Positions 1 to 13,021 of a stretch of DNA of 40,848 nt are shown in pieces. Position 1 is the first letter of the stretch. Every line of letters starts with the position of its first letter. The notes under the pieces were generated by a model, which saw only the letters and a list, made by a program, of their open reading frames with translations, searched no databases and had not been told where the DNA came from. Made by a program: the position numbers and the translations under genes. The stretch covers positions 151,962 to 192,809 of the forward strand of contig CAJJDN010000115.1 of assembly GCA_905182985.1 (NCBI GenBank), written 5' to 3'. The stretch is from Paramecium sonneborni. Taxonomy: Eukaryota; Ciliophora; Oligohymenophorea; Peniculida; Parameciidae.

Positions 1-399
1 ATATCGGATAAAAGGATTAAATTTTAAAATAACCCAAAAAATATAAATTATTATCCTTCAATTTACAATAGAAATTAATTATAAGAAATAACCTAAATAT
101 AAAGTTTCGATGATTTATTAAAAAATAATAAAATCCTAAAAATGATGTATCCAAAGGCAAGGATTAAATTTCATTATTTAAAAAAAATAACATAAATAAT
201 TTGACTCTTTAACCGTATATTCATATTTAGAATCTATTATTTATCGAATGACAATGAATTGATTGGATATATGAAAATTTTTTAAAAGAATTATTTGGAA
301 TCTTTAGTAAATAGGCAAAAAAATATGATAAATTTGGATAATAAGTTCTGCTTTTCTAGTGGATTTGAAGAATATTATATTTATCTGTCTAAGAATTGA
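1..399 (+). CDS. 3' end of an unidentified gene, with an in-frame TGA
   Basis: Frame 1 is open from the left edge with ciliate codon use (TAA/TAG read as Gln), runs to a TGA at 202-204, then stays coding-like in the same frame to a second TGA at 397-399 (last residues GFEEYYIYLSKN). The first part contains the stretch DDLLKNNKILKMMYPKAR. No intron of normal size can remove the first TGA: the only nearby donor-like GT is at about 147 and the acceptor near 230 would make an intron of roughly 85 nt. Either the gene ends at 204 and the rest is a remnant, or this is a pseudogene, or the TGA is read through. The family is not recognised. Confidence 0.4.
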
Positions 400-653
400 A
401 AATATTAAAAGTTAATCATTTCCTCCATTATTTCTTTAATATATTTGAAAAAATAGTATCTTTATATCTAAAGAGGGTTTATACTTTACCCCTTCTATTC
501 ATTACTATCGATGGTATTAGCTGAAATGTGCCATATTTATTTGATTAATTTTACAGAATGGATATAGATAAGAATGTAAAAAATAACTAGAATTATTTTA
601 ATGTTGAACAAATGATTTATTAAAAAAATATAAATTTAATAGATTTATAGTTT
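400..653. other. Intergenic stretch with short coding-like fragments
   Basis: This lies between the end of the left-edge gene and the stop of the next minus-strand gene. Several plus-strand frames are open for 30-45 codons, for example from the ATG at about 555, but no start, intron and stop set gives a convincing gene. It could be remnant coding DNA or plain AT-rich spacer. Confidence 0.3.
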
Positions 654-3600
654 TCATTTTAACAAATATGTTCTATCATTTTAATTGTCTGATTTATCAT
701 TTTAATTGTCTGAATTATCAATGCGAGGCAAGGGCAGCGCATCTCCAACTTCGTAAGTGTATTATTTGACACTTAATTTTTTAGTTGTTAAATCTAAATA
801 AATGTAACTTTCAAATGAAACTTAAAATAATTAATTGTTGTCTCCAATATAATTATTGATTACATTTTATTTAAAAAAATCTTAATTTTCTTTTAAGTCT
901 TTTTGTTATACATCTTCCAATTACATTTAATCATTTTTATTATTTGGTTTATCTGTCAAAGTAATTAGTTTACCTTATTCAAATTTACTTTTAGCAATTT
1001 TTATCTACGCTGCATAATCCTCTAAATATTTTTTTTATTAATCCGACAACTATCTTTATTAATCCTACTACTAACTTTATTAATAAAATTATATTATTTT
1101 ATCACAATGTTTGTTAATATCTTTTTCATCAGGATCACTATATAATAGATAAGCTAAAATAATTTCCGCTTCTGGAATTTAGTCTTTAAAACACTTAATA
1201 TTATTAATATATTGAGTTTCTGCTTTTTTGTCATTTGATAGTGATTAACCATAATCTAAATGAAGCTTTTAAATTGTTTCAATCTTCATACTTTAAGTAT
1301 AAATGATCCTCCATATAAATAACTATTGTTCATCTGAAAATATAAGTTAATAATTGAATTAACTATTTGTTATGTAATTTAAATCATATGATCTATTTCC
1401 ATAATAATTTATTGGTATATTTGAGATTGAAAAGTCTAATGCTTTTCTAATTAAAATGGCATTCTAAGAAAATTGCTTATTTATTGGATGATTTTAGGAT
1501 TTCTTCCTCAGTGTATCATTTCCTGGCAATATTAAATAGTATATATCGTTTTTGTTTTTAAAGTTTAAAATAGTTTGATTTGGATATGGTTTAAGTGACA
1601 ATTCTTTAAATAAGTTACTCTTATCTAAAATACCAGTTAAAAAATCAGAAGACCTGATTTCCATATATTCAAGTAGATTCATTATCTAAGGAGACCTATT
1701 TCATATTAAAGTATTTATACTCTATATTTTCTCCTCCTAAAATTAAAACCTTTAAAACTTGATTATTTGAGTTTTCAATACAAACTGTTGGTGATGCTCT
1801 AGCTTTTATTTTTTATTCTAATTATTCCCTATTAGATTTTGAAATAGCAATTTTAAGATGAAAACTACCTTAGTTTAACTTTTCTATGTCGTTGAATTAT
1901 AAAATTGCCTATTCTTCTGTTTTAATATTATATCTTAAACAACTCATTTCTATTTGGTAATTTATTTATCCATAGAGAACATAAATTTGAAAATTAAAAT
2001 AAAATACTATTTAGTTCTAAATTTAATCAGATCCCAATAATGTACTTAGATTTTAGCTAAATTTATAAATTTAATAATTACAATTTAATTTCTTAAAATT
2101 TCTACATATTATTAAAATCATGTTCTCCAAGCTAATAAAAATATAAGAATTTAGGGTCACTATCCTGATATAATATAATAATGTCATCCTCATAATTGAT
2201 TGTAATTTATGTATAAGGTGTTATTTAATGATTATTTTCCAAGAGAGGACAAATGATCAAATATCTTGAAGTGCCTTTTTTATAGAATATCCTCTACATT
2301 TTGTTAATTTTAACTTCTAATAAATGGTTTTTTATTTTCTGGACTTCTTCAAATTAGTTCTATAGTGAAATCATTGTGTATTAAAGTTATTCATTTAAAT
2401 GAAATAACTCAAGTTATTTATAGTATTATTTCAGATCTTTGATTTAATAAGCTAATTCTAATTTCTCTTTAGGAATTAAATTTTAAATTATGATATTTTA
2501 TTCTTGAAATGAAGAATAGCAAAGATTCATTAATTGAGTTAGTTTTTACTAGTAATCAAGTCTATTTTCTTCAATTTCTATGTCGATATGAATCATCAAC
2601 TTGTTGTGACTCAACTTCATTAGATTTTAGATTAAAAACTAGATTCCAAAAGAATCGTAATCAATATCATCAGATAAAGATAAGCTTAATGCTATATAAG
2701 AATTTTATGAGAATTTTTCAATTCTATTATACATAAAATTATTGAAAAAAATCTTTAGTAATTAACCATGTAATAAATTCTTTTGATTATCGTTTGAAGG
2801 ACTTTCGTATGGAAATAAATTAATATTACTATTTACAAATTTCATGTTGTTAAAATAATTCTTGTAACATTTAAACTAACTTTAGATTTCTTTTTTTTCT
2901 ATTATTTTAATGAAGGAAAAGTAAATAAATTCATCATTTTTTTCTAATAACTATAACCAATCTTCTAAATTTGTAATACTTTCTTTCCCTGTAAGATTTA
3001 TAAAAATCACTTTATTACCTCTTAAAGAGGGCTCTGATAAATTTTAAGCTATAATTATAATTAAAATTTACGCTTTTTTGATTGTTTTATTTGAAGAGCC
3101 ACAGCTTAAGCAAAATAATTAATATAATCTGATATTGCTGCAATTTTGATTGCTTAAACCATCATGAGAACATTATTAACATAACCTTCTGCTTGTTTTT
3201 CTGCTGATTCATTAACATAATGAACTAAAGTAGGATTTTACTTCATGTAATCTTATGCAGTTTATTCTGAAAATTTTGAACATTTTTAAGTTAATATATG
3301 CTTTAAAAAGCTCTTTTCTCCAAGTTTTTCAGCCTCTGATTTTGGTATTATTATTCTTTAATAATTTTATAGCCATTAGATAACTTGATTTACAATATTT
3401 ATTTTATTTTCCGATTGTTCTTATTTTAAAATAAAAATTACAATCATATGAAACTGATCTATATATAGTAAGCAGAGCATTCCTATCACTTAAATCTTTA
3501 TAAACATATTATTAATTTGGGTTTTTTTTTTTTTTGTTTGATCTACTCTAATGTATAATTAAATCACATAAATACATATTCTTCTAATAAATCTTAGAAA

Positions 3601-3677
3601 TTTGCATGAGCAAATACTTAGATTTGAGGATTAAAATTATACGAAAAACTTTAGCTATTATCATCCTCTTATTGCAT
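654..3677 (-). CDS. 966-aa hypothetical coiled-coil protein, six exons
   Basis: Start ATG at 3677 (MQQEDDNSQS) and TGA at 654-656. Five short introns restore one frame: 3548-3575 (28 nt), 3420-3441 (22), 3049-3071 (23), 2057-2081 (25) and 1696-1720 (25); the spliced length is an exact multiple of three. The N-terminus has a lysine run coded by a 14-A tract at about 3522-3535. The middle is rich in Glu, Lys and Gln with a likely coiled coil (about residues 330-450). The C-terminal half is mixed, and ends in a short acidic repeat. No signal peptide, membrane segment or known catalytic motif is visible. The family is not recognised; the exon structure is well supported, the function is unknown. 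Confidence 0.8.
675..716. repeat. 21-nt tandem repeat inside a coding sequence
   Basis: Two copies of a 21-nt unit begin at 675 and 696. On the minus strand they code for the nearly identical peptides SDNQNDK and SDNQND close to the C-terminus of the 966-aa protein. The unit length keeps the frame, so copy number could vary without breaking the gene. Confidence 0.75.
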
Positions 3678-3709
3678 GTTTATATATATTATTATTTTTT
3701 TAATAGAAA

Positions 3710-4031
3710 ATGAGTCAAATAAAAGTAATTTGAGTATTAATCAAGATAGAATAATTGGAATAAATTTTAAATAGAATTTGTATATCTAATATCATTTAGT
3801 ACCTAATGATTTGAACAAGAGGTTTAATTTTTAAATAATTATAGGGAAACATTAGTTTAAATTTTATAAAAAGAAAATAAGATTTCTGAGAATAAGATTA
3901 ATCTAGTAGAAAGATCAAAGTATCTCTTAAAAAGATTTAAAAAATTAACTTTGAAATTTTAATAGGTTTAAGTTTAAACAATTATGGAACAGCCACAAGT
4001 TTAAATATTTATAAGTTAAAATTATTTTTGA
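3710..4031 (+). CDS. 91-aa hypothetical protein, three exons
   Basis: ATG at 3710 (MSQIKNNWNK), introns at 3725-3749 (25 nt) and 3799-3819 (21 nt), TGA at 4029-4031; the spliced length is a multiple of three. The product is basic and helical, with the stretch KINLVERSKYLLKRFKKL, and looks like a small coiled-coil adaptor. It starts 32 bp from the divergent 966-aa gene and ends 18 bp from the convergent FAD oxidoreductase. Another reading of the first exon begins at an ATG that overlaps the neighbour's start codon, which makes it unlikely. No family is recognised. Confidence 0.65.
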
Positions 4032-4049
4032 ATTGATTAATTATAATTT

Positions 4050-5582
4050 TCAAACTAAGTAAAATCTATTTATATTGTATTCTGGATATTCTTTAATGCC
4101 ATTCAAAATCTAATATAAAATTTCAGCAGATCCAAAACAATAAGTCATTCCTTTAGAACCATGTCCAGCTGAAATAAATACATTATTAAAAACAGGCACT
4201 TGACTTATGATTGGAATGTCATCAGGTGTTATTGGTCTATAACAATGTCTGACAAAACAATCATCCATATTAATATTGAATCCAAAATGCTATAAATCTA
4301 ATTAGATAATACTTAATTAAAATATTTCAATCCCATTTTTGCTCCCCATTCTTCACTTGGTAATTCTTTACTGAAATCTGATCCAATCTCAGCTCCACAG
4401 GATAATCTAATTTCATTATTAATGTAGGTTGAAAAATATTATGGTGTAAAAAATGTGTATTCTTTAAAAAATTTATCATTAGGTATTTTAATTCCTAATG
4501 CCCACCCTTTTACTGGCATAATTGGAACTCTAATTCCTAACTTATCGGTTAAATATTTAGTCTTATGAGCTCCTGCTATAACAAAATAATCAGCTAAAAT
4601 AATGCCTTAGCTTGTCATTGCTCCTATTACATAACCTTTTGGATCTAATGCAAATCCTTTAACATTTGTATTTGTGGATATATAAAAATGGCCAGAAAAA
4701 TTATCAATACAATAATCTATTATTCTTTCACATAATTATCTAGTATCCATATTACTTCCAATATCAAATCTAAGACAATGTTATAATTTCTCTCCTATTA
4801 CTTTACCATAACCTGATTAAAATTTTTACTTTTCAGAATGCTTAATATTAAATTGATCTAAAGTTTTCATCATTGATTATTTGTTCGTTTCTGAATCATA
4901 GAAACCTAATAATTCCTTACAAGTGAATTAATCTTCTAAAATATTTGTAGTTTTTTATAATTTTTGAATTTCACTCATATTAATTCTTCCCATTTATAAT
5001 TGATGTTCAACTAATGAACGAACTTTAGAACTAATATTCAATTGAAAGTTACTTAGTTGTAGTTTTTAATAAAGCATTAAGGCTCCAAATCATGAAATAT
5101 TTTTCAAAGAAAGCATTTATATTAAATCTTAATGTAGTGTCTTCTGGATTCTTAAAAATATTCTTAATCAATGTCCACATATTTGTAGGATTAATCATGG
5201 TTTTAACTGATTCTGGTACATAGACACATCCATTATAATAACTAGATTACTAAGCAATATCTTAATCTTTATCAACTAAGATCACACTATATCCTTCAGA
5301 TAATAATTTTAATGATTAGGCAATTCCAATGATACCAGCACCAATAACAAGGACCTTCTTTTTTTGATTAATGACTTCTTATCTATTAACACTATGACCA
5401 GCAATAATTGCATTATTTGCTGCTTATGCATAATTTCTGTTGTATAGATCATTTGTTTAGACTTGATTTAAGAGTAGATTATGGTTGATCATGGTTGCTG
5501 ATAACATCTTTCTATAGATGAAGTAACCTACACCTAAACTACCTGCTATGACTGCTCTATATATAAATAATTGATTAACCAT
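4050..5582 (-). CDS. FAD-dependent oxidoreductase of the DAO / D-amino-acid dehydrogenase type
   Basis: A 495-aa product with introns at 5031-5052 (22 nt) and 4290-4312 (23 nt). Residues about 5-25 form a hydrophobic segment, so the enzyme is probably membrane anchored or imported. A dinucleotide-binding Rossmann motif follows near residue 75 (VLVIGAGIIGIAQSLKLLSE, then an Asp about 10 residues later), as in the DAO superfamily. The C-terminal motif YRPITPDDIPII and then FISAGHGSKGM matches the FAD-contacting end of DadA-like enzymes. By family it oxidises an amine (D-amino acid, sarcosine or related) using FAD; the substrate cannot be told from the sequence. TGA at 4050-4052. Family assignment is secure, subclass is inferred. 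Confidence 0.88.
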
Positions 5583-5747
5583 ATATAATTATATTATTTT
5601 AGAAAATTAGTCAGAGAGATACTTTTAATTGTTTAATAAATATGGAACATAAAAACACTTTTATTTGATCCTCCTTTATCTAAATATATAATAAAAAATG
5701 ATCATATACATATTTAATGAATATGATTTAAATAAGGTTATTTTATA

Positions 5748-8700
5748 ATGATATTTTGGGTTTTATTACTAAATGCATAATGTGAACTTTTAGTCCTTCA
5801 TTCTAGTCTATATGCTAAAACATCGAGTTGTGGATCTGCTGGTTGTAATCTAGATGGATGGAGTTAGTAAACATCACCTAATTATTACAACTGCTTAAAT
5901 GAGGGGTTTGCAATGAATTACTTAGATTCAATCAATAAATAAATGTTTCGTAGTTTATCTTATAGCTATCCTAAAGTACAATTTGTTGTATGGTTTGATC
6001 TCTTTTTTATGGGAACATGGAACAATGAAGTTATTTAAGTCAAATTTAATAATGCTTTATTTGCAACAATCACTTTCACCAGTCCAACTACTTATCCGTA
6101 TACATCTGAATTTTGTGATACGAAAGCATATTAAGTGTAATCTAAAAAAGTATTCATTACGGGATAATCTAGTGGCAATTTAGCAATAATAAATACATCT
6201 GCAAATGGAAAGGTTGTTATTAGAAATCTTATTTTTGCAGTTGAAAAATGTCATTGGAGTTGTAGAGCCTGTCTTATTGAAAATAGTTGTTCAACATGCT
6301 TTCCTGGAACATCATTAAATGGACAAGGATTATGCACTTAATGTCCTGATTATATAGATCCTATTGTAGGTTGTGTTCCAATATGTGATATAAACAAATA
6401 TCCCAACTCAGATAAATATTGTGTAGATATAACAGAATAATAAATTTTAAATGATTAGTTTAGAAATGCTCCTCCTAATGTGTAATGGATTCGAAAATAT
6501 GACTCTTCAGGATTAACTACATCATTAAAATGTTCTCAATTTTATGGTCTACTTACTGCTAGTGAAGGCATGGAAAAGAAAATACCCTACCCAACCTAAT
6601 ATCAACATAAATTAAGAATTAAAGTAGTAATGTATCTTTATAATAATATTCCCTTAAATTAAGGAATTGTATTTACCATTAATAATGATTACGTAGCCCA
6701 ATTATATAATTTAAATAGTGTGATTACAATGCATAATGGATATATATTTAGAAAGACTTCTCAATCTTGCCCAGGAGTTGGTAATGGATAATTATACACT
6801 TTAATAATTGTTTGCCCTATGATAACAGGTGATTTTACGATGCGAATCTAAGGAAATATGTAGATTGCTACTGTTATTTGGGGAGTTACCTTAATATAAA
6901 TTGTTGCTGGATATTGCTAATAATAATGTATAACTTGTTCATCAGATTATTAATGTACACTATGTTAACCTGGTTTTTATATTAATCAGGGCTTTTGCAC
7001 TAATACTATGCCTTTAGACTTGATAAGTTCGAATTCTACTCATATTATCACTTATGATTAAGAATACCCTTATTCTACATATTTAGTATCTGAATTTAAC
7101 AACTACAATATTAAATAAGATCCTGAAACTTATTTTACATTAATATCTCAAAATTATGGCAACTTTCTGACTGGGTTTCAAACATTTGGTTTATATACTA
7201 AAAAGATTTTCGGTGGACCATATGTTTGGACAAATGCTAAATTCAATAAAGTATACTCAATCGGAAATGCACACTATGCTATTTCAATAAGAATGAAGAT
7301 AATTTTAGGAGATTAATTTAATTCATAGTTCTTAATAGAATTTGATACAAATGGTTAAGAAATCATTACACCTGGACCTTAATCAATCAATATTTTTGGC
7401 ACAAGTCCGACTGAATATTCTATCGATAAATATTGGTATATTACACATTCCTCAAATTCTTTAACCATCACTATTGAATGTTTAGGAGATGGAGATTTAT
7501 TACATAAATATTGTGGAATTTCGGATTATTACATAGTAGTACACTAATGTTTTCCTTTTTGCTTAGTTTGTACTGATTCAACTGAATTAGGATGCAGTTC
7601 ATGGTAAGCTAGTTATTCTACAGCTAAATTTAGTTAATTGGATTGCTTATCTAATGAATATTATTAGAATTATAATTGTTTTACTTGTAATTCTTTATGT
7701 AATACTTGTTCATCTTACTTAATTTGTAATAGCTGTATAAATAATCTGATTATTATAAATGATTAATGTACATGTTCATAAGGAAATTATTTTGATACAG
7801 GAGATCAATAATGTCATTAGTGCAATTCATTGTGTTAACATTGTATAAAAAACAATTTTTGTATTGTCTGTCTAGAAATTAATAAAAGAGTATCTAAGAA
7901 TGGAAATTGTGAGTGTTAAGATACCTTCTATCAATAAACAGGAACGGATATCTGTTAGAAATGTGATAATACCTGTTTATCTTGTAATGGACCTTTGCCA
8001 ACTGATTGTACAAGTTGTAACACTTTAAAAAATTTTAATTTGTCCAGTGATAACAAATGCTTATGTGCAAGTGGTTATTACCTCAGTTTTGGAAATTGTT
8101 AAAGTAAAACAAGTGAATATGTTTTTTAGGTTGTCATACATCATGCAAGGAATGCTTTGGGCCAAATAAAGACAATTGTTTGGAATGTGATTCGACAAGA
8201 ACTTTATGTAAATTAGAATGCTAATGCAATATTGGTTACTTTGACAGCGGAATATCAGTGTATTGTGATAGCTGTCCTCCAATTGAAAATTAATCTTTAT
8301 AAGGGTGTTATATTGACTGTAATGGAACTATTCAATGGTTTAATGTAAGTTGCACATATACTCCTGTATGCTAAATTGGTGAATAAATAATAAATTACAA
8401 GTGTTAGTCAATTTGTGGGGATAATTTGATTATGAATGATGAATAATGCGAAGATTTAAATAATATAATGAATGATGGATGTTATAATTGTTAATATTAA
8501 TGTCCTTTGAGTTGTCCAGGTTGCATAAGTGGTAGTTGTATAGATGTTTGTGGGGATGGTTATGTAACAGGAAGTGAATAATGTGATGATGCTATAACAT
8601 CAATAGGTTGCAGTGGTTGTACATATTAATGTCAACCTCAATGTAGTGATTGTTAAGAGGGAAAATGTTATTAATGTTCTACAAGTGGATATATATTAGA

Positions 8701-11700
8701 TGTGATAAATAATAAGTGTATAGAACATTGTGGTGATGGAGTGATCTTAGGTAGTGAAGAATGTGAAGATATTAATCCAAATCCTAATGATGGTTGTGAT
8801 AATTGTAAATTTAAATGTAGATGGGATTGTTTAGATTGTTCTAGTAATGGAAAAGTTTGCAATCTTTGTTTATTTTCTGGTTATAAAACAGTAACTGGTA
8901 CTGGAGCATATAAATGTGTTCCTATTTGTGGAGATGGATTAAAGATAACTAATTCACTTGATACTGAGTAATGTGATGATGGTAATAGTATTGCTAATGA
9001 TGGATGTAGTAATACTTGCTAATGGTAATGTTAACTTACACCTATATGTACAACTTGTAATAATAATTTATGTTCTGCTTGTGGTGCTGGTTACTAATTG
9101 ATAAGTACTAAAAATAAATGTGTTCCTATTTGTGGAGATGGTATAATTAAAACTACAGAAATATGTGATGATGGAAATAATTCATATTATGATGGTTGTC
9201 ATTTATGTTAATTAATGTGTTAACCCTAATGTTTAACATGTACTTCAAATGGTTGTACTCAATGTGCTATTGGTTATTCTCTTAATCATTTCAATAATAG
9301 ATGTATATCAGTATGTGCAAATGGCTATCTCAATGATGATGAAGAATGTGATGATTTACTCCATAAAAATTGTTATTAATGTAGATACATATGTTCTTAT
9401 GGATGCATTAGTTGTATTTAGGGTATATGTTATAGATGTTAATCTAATTATGTCCTTAATTTATTTACATAATAATGTGAACTTATAAATCTTACATCAA
9501 AATCGTAGAATATAAAATAATCATTTGAAATACTATCAATCAATTCTTATTAAACAATTTCATATTGTCAAGTTTAAATTTAATCTTAATGTTTATTATG
9601 TCTATAGAATTTTTAATGGAATCCATTTACTTTATTATGTTAAATTGATACCTATTAATGCTAATCTAATTGTCTATATTGTAGTCCAAATACTTGTATT
9701 ATTTGTAATATAAATTATACTCTAATTAATTCTATTTGTATTGAGAATCAATTATCTAGTCCTCCTATTCCTTTATGTTAATAGAGTTGTAATATTTGTT
9801 TATATGACACATGTCTATAATGTAAAAAAGGATATGAATCTCTTGTTAATATTTGTTAACCTATTTGTGGAGATTAAATAACAACTTTAGATGAACAATG
9901 TGATGATAATAATAATATTTATGATGATGGATGTTTTGATTGTCATTTCTATTGCTTTGGTGATTGTTTAAATTGTTAATTTGGTCGTTGTCTTGATTGT
10001 GAATCACCACAAAAATTAATTATCTCCAAAATGCAATGTTATGACCCTGAAAAATGTGATAAAGGCTATTATTAAAATGATTATGATAATCTTTGTTATA
10101 GCAAATGTGGAGATTATATCAAAACCATAGATGAAGAATGTGACTCTCCCATTTTATGTTAAGATTGTATATTAGTTTGTTCATCCAATTGTAAATATTG
10201 TATTGACAGAATCTGTTATACTTGTGATGATGATTATACACTTAATGAATTAAATCAATGTCAACCTAAATAATATCATTTTAATCAAATCTCCAACACC
10301 TTTGTTTAATAATTTAATAATACATTATGTTTCCAAGAATATTGCTACTATCAATCTCAACCTACCATGAAATTATCAACAATTAATCAAACCCATAATA
10401 TACAATTTTTAAAACTATCTTTTGATTAAGATATCATATTCAAGTGCAAAAACATACAAGATGTTATTAAAATCTAATTAATTGATGATGATAATAGACT
10501 CATTAATTCATCTATTATTCCTTAATCTTAAAATCTCCTTATTCACATTACATATTTATCCACTCTTTATAATCCTACTATTTAACTTAAATTAAACGAT
10601 CCAGAATGCATTAAGAACCTATTTAATCAAACTTTGCAACAGTCAAAAACTCAAATACGAACTGATTCCATTATTCTTCTCACTGAATCAGAATAACTTG
10701 CAACAGATGTTATTGAAAATATTGCTAATACTATGCAATACATTATTATCATAACTTTGCCGGCCTTATTAGTAGTAGGATAAATAAGTAACTTTTTAAA
10801 TTTTGTTGATCTCTTATAATTTACCTAATATTAGCAATATCTCAATATTCCTCAAAGCTCCAATATGTAAGAATTTCTTTCAATATTTCAAAATACATCA
10901 TTAAATAAAATGCTATCGTCTTTTTCATTTTATGATCTATTTTTTATTCCAACGTAATTTTAAAGAAATGGAAGCTTTATAAGTACATCAATACCAATTA
11001 CACAAGTATATGTTTTTACAGTAATGAGCCATTTTGTTTTAAAATCTTTATCAAAATTCATGAGATAATCAACTTTAGATTTGAGGACATAAAATAAATT
11101 ACTATTAAAATTTCATATCTTTGGGAATAAATTTATTCATAATTTAAATAAAAATAATTTGTCAATAAAATTATAAAATTTAACTATTTGTTGTGGATTA
11201 GAAATTTGTATGAATGCTTTTGTTTGTTCATCGTTGGGAATATAAAATGTAGAATAAATAGTAGAATTTTCTATTAGTAATATTAGTTCCTTTGCATATT
11301 TTTTTTATATCCTAAATACTGTGAAAATGCCTACTTTAATATCTTTAAGATCTAAAGATAGTAAGTTAAATCCAATATATAAATCTCCAGAGAAGTATAG
11401 GGTTGATGTATAGACCTATATATAAGGGTTTAAAAAATTATTGTATCCATTATGTTTAGTTTATTGTCACAAGAATCCAACAGTGGCTTCAGCTGGTTTG
11501 GCTATAATAGATTTTTCTTATGGCTTATATATTTATGAGAAGAAGCCTTTCAAGAATAAGTTAGAAAATGGTAAAGTAGTAATATAGCAAATAAATAACT
11601 CATTGATAAATTGTTGCAATATATTTCAAAGTATAAATATGTTGAAGAATCCAAAAATTTTGGGATTTGTTTAGATGGGATTGATTGCTGAATCATTGAC

Positions 11701-11827
11701 ATATTCTTGTATAAATGAGGTAACTTAAAAGAAAGATATAATAATAAAATTATTGAAAAAGCTTTTTAATCTTTCAGATGTAAAAGTTGAGAATCCAGGA
11801 ATAATTGAATTTCTTGTATACGAATGA
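5748..11827 (+). CDS. 2017-aa cysteine-rich surface-type protein with DUF4215-like repeats
   Basis: A single reading frame with one intron at 8104-8129 (26 nt). The start MIFWVLLLNAQCELL gives a hydrophobic signal peptide. Residues about 170-900 are rich in CxxC pairs and resemble growth-factor-receptor/furin-like Cys repeats. From about residue 880 to 1500 repeats of the form CGDG...EECDD.N....DGC follow, for example CGDGYVTGSEQCDDA and CGDGVILGSEECED, which is the DUF4215 pattern. After about residue 1500 the cysteines stop and hydrophobic segments appear (YIIIITLPALLVVG near 1655, others towards the end), so the C-terminus is probably membrane-embedded. Large proteins of this architecture are common in Paramecium; the molecular role is unknown. 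Intron density is much lower than in the neighbours. Confidence 0.88.
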
Positions 11828-11845
11828 TTTTATATATAAAAAGTA

Positions 11846-12965
11846 TCATGAACCTGTAGCTTACTATTCAATTTATTTATCAGTAAGCATTTTGCCATTG
11901 ACCCATTCAGCAGTAATTTCTTTAGTTTAATCCATTCTAAGAACTCCTTTTCCATGTTATTTGCCTTGTTTCCATTCTCCTTTATAATAGCGTCCATCTG
12001 ACCATTCAAATATACCATACCCTTCCTTAAGATCATTCTTATAGCCTCCTTTGTATTTTCTACCATCTGGCCAATTGAATGACTATCAGATATATAAATT
12101 AAATTGATTTACTCCTTCTCCATCCATTCTATTTTCTTTCCACTCTCCTTCATATACTTTTCCACTCTTCCAATAATAAACTCCATGTCCATCCATTTTA
12201 TTATTTTTAAAATCTCCGATATACATATTGCCATTTCCCCATTTAAATATCCCTCTTCCTTATTTTTTACCATTTAAATATTCGCCTTCGTAAGATGATC
12301 CATCCTACCAGGTTTCTTTTCCTTATCCTTATTACTTGTCATTAACCCAGTTCCCTTCATAGGTTGCTTAATTTCTATATCTATGGTACTTTCCATAACC
12401 ATTAGCTTAATCATGTTTCCAACTTCCTTCATAATAATCTCCAAATGAATGAATTAATCTTCCAAAACCAGATGCTTCATTATTAACAAATCCACCTTCA
12501 TAATAACTTCCATCAGGCCATAACAATTTTCCATATCCATGTTTTTGACTATCTTTCCATTCTCCATGATAAATAAAATTATTCTCAAATTTGATAGGTG
12601 GATTCTCTTCACCTCTTTCCATTTCTACTGGTATAACAATTTAAGGTAATTAACTTAAGACTGTTCGAACTATTTAATTATCAATCTCTGGAAATTCTTC
12701 TAATCTTTCACCTAATTTGGGTGCCTCTATACTTTCCATTCTTCTTATGGCAGATGGTTATTCAAATAGTTTATGTTCTTTAACTGGATGACTTTCTTGA
12801 ATCATTTATATTTATATATTTACAAACACCAATCTTTACAAAATCATCTGCTTCCCATTCACGAACATCACATTCTTCATTCACTAACATATTCTTCTAA
12901 TAAGGAATTAATGCTTCCTTATTTTATATTGGAGGATGTGAACAACAAGTACTTCCATTACCCAT
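11846..12965 (-). CDS. MORN-repeat protein with a myristoylation-type start (353 aa)
   Basis: Introns at 12796-12823 (28 nt) and 12083-12112 (30 nt) join the frames; the spliced length is a multiple of three. The start MGNGSTCCSHP has Gly2 followed by two cysteines, typical of N-myristoylated and palmitoylated proteins. About nine MORN repeats follow from near residue 115 (YHGEWKDSQKHGYGKL, then YEGG, YEGS, YEGN, YEGE, YIGD, YEGE, YKGG, YKGE). MORN repeats bind membranes or organise cortical structures in protists; here a role in tethering a complex at the cell cortex is inference. It is divergent from a second MORN gene at 13022. TGA at 11846-11848 lies 18 bp from the end of the convergent cysteine-rich gene. 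Confidence 0.9.
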
Positions 12966-13021
12966 TTAATTATTATAATTTACTTAAATCTAGTCTTTTA
13001 ACAATTAGATCATAATTAAAA
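12966..13021. promoter_or_regulatory. 56-bp spacer between two divergent MORN genes
   Basis: Both flanking genes start with ATG-GGx codons and are read away from this spacer, so it must hold both promoters and both 5' leaders. It is almost pure A/T with no motif I can name. The call is positional. Confidence 0.5.

Noticed and set aside
675..716. A noncoding minisatellite or CRISPR-like repeat.
   Set aside because: Only two 21-nt copies without spacers, and they lie in frame in a gene.
8671..8862. Minus-strand ORF opposite the cysteine-rich gene.
   Set aside because: It is a shadow of the plus-strand Cys-rich frame and has no ciliate-type codon pattern.
12773..13015. Plus-strand ORF of 80 codons.
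   Set aside because: It lies antisense to the first exon and intron of the MORN gene that starts at 12965.
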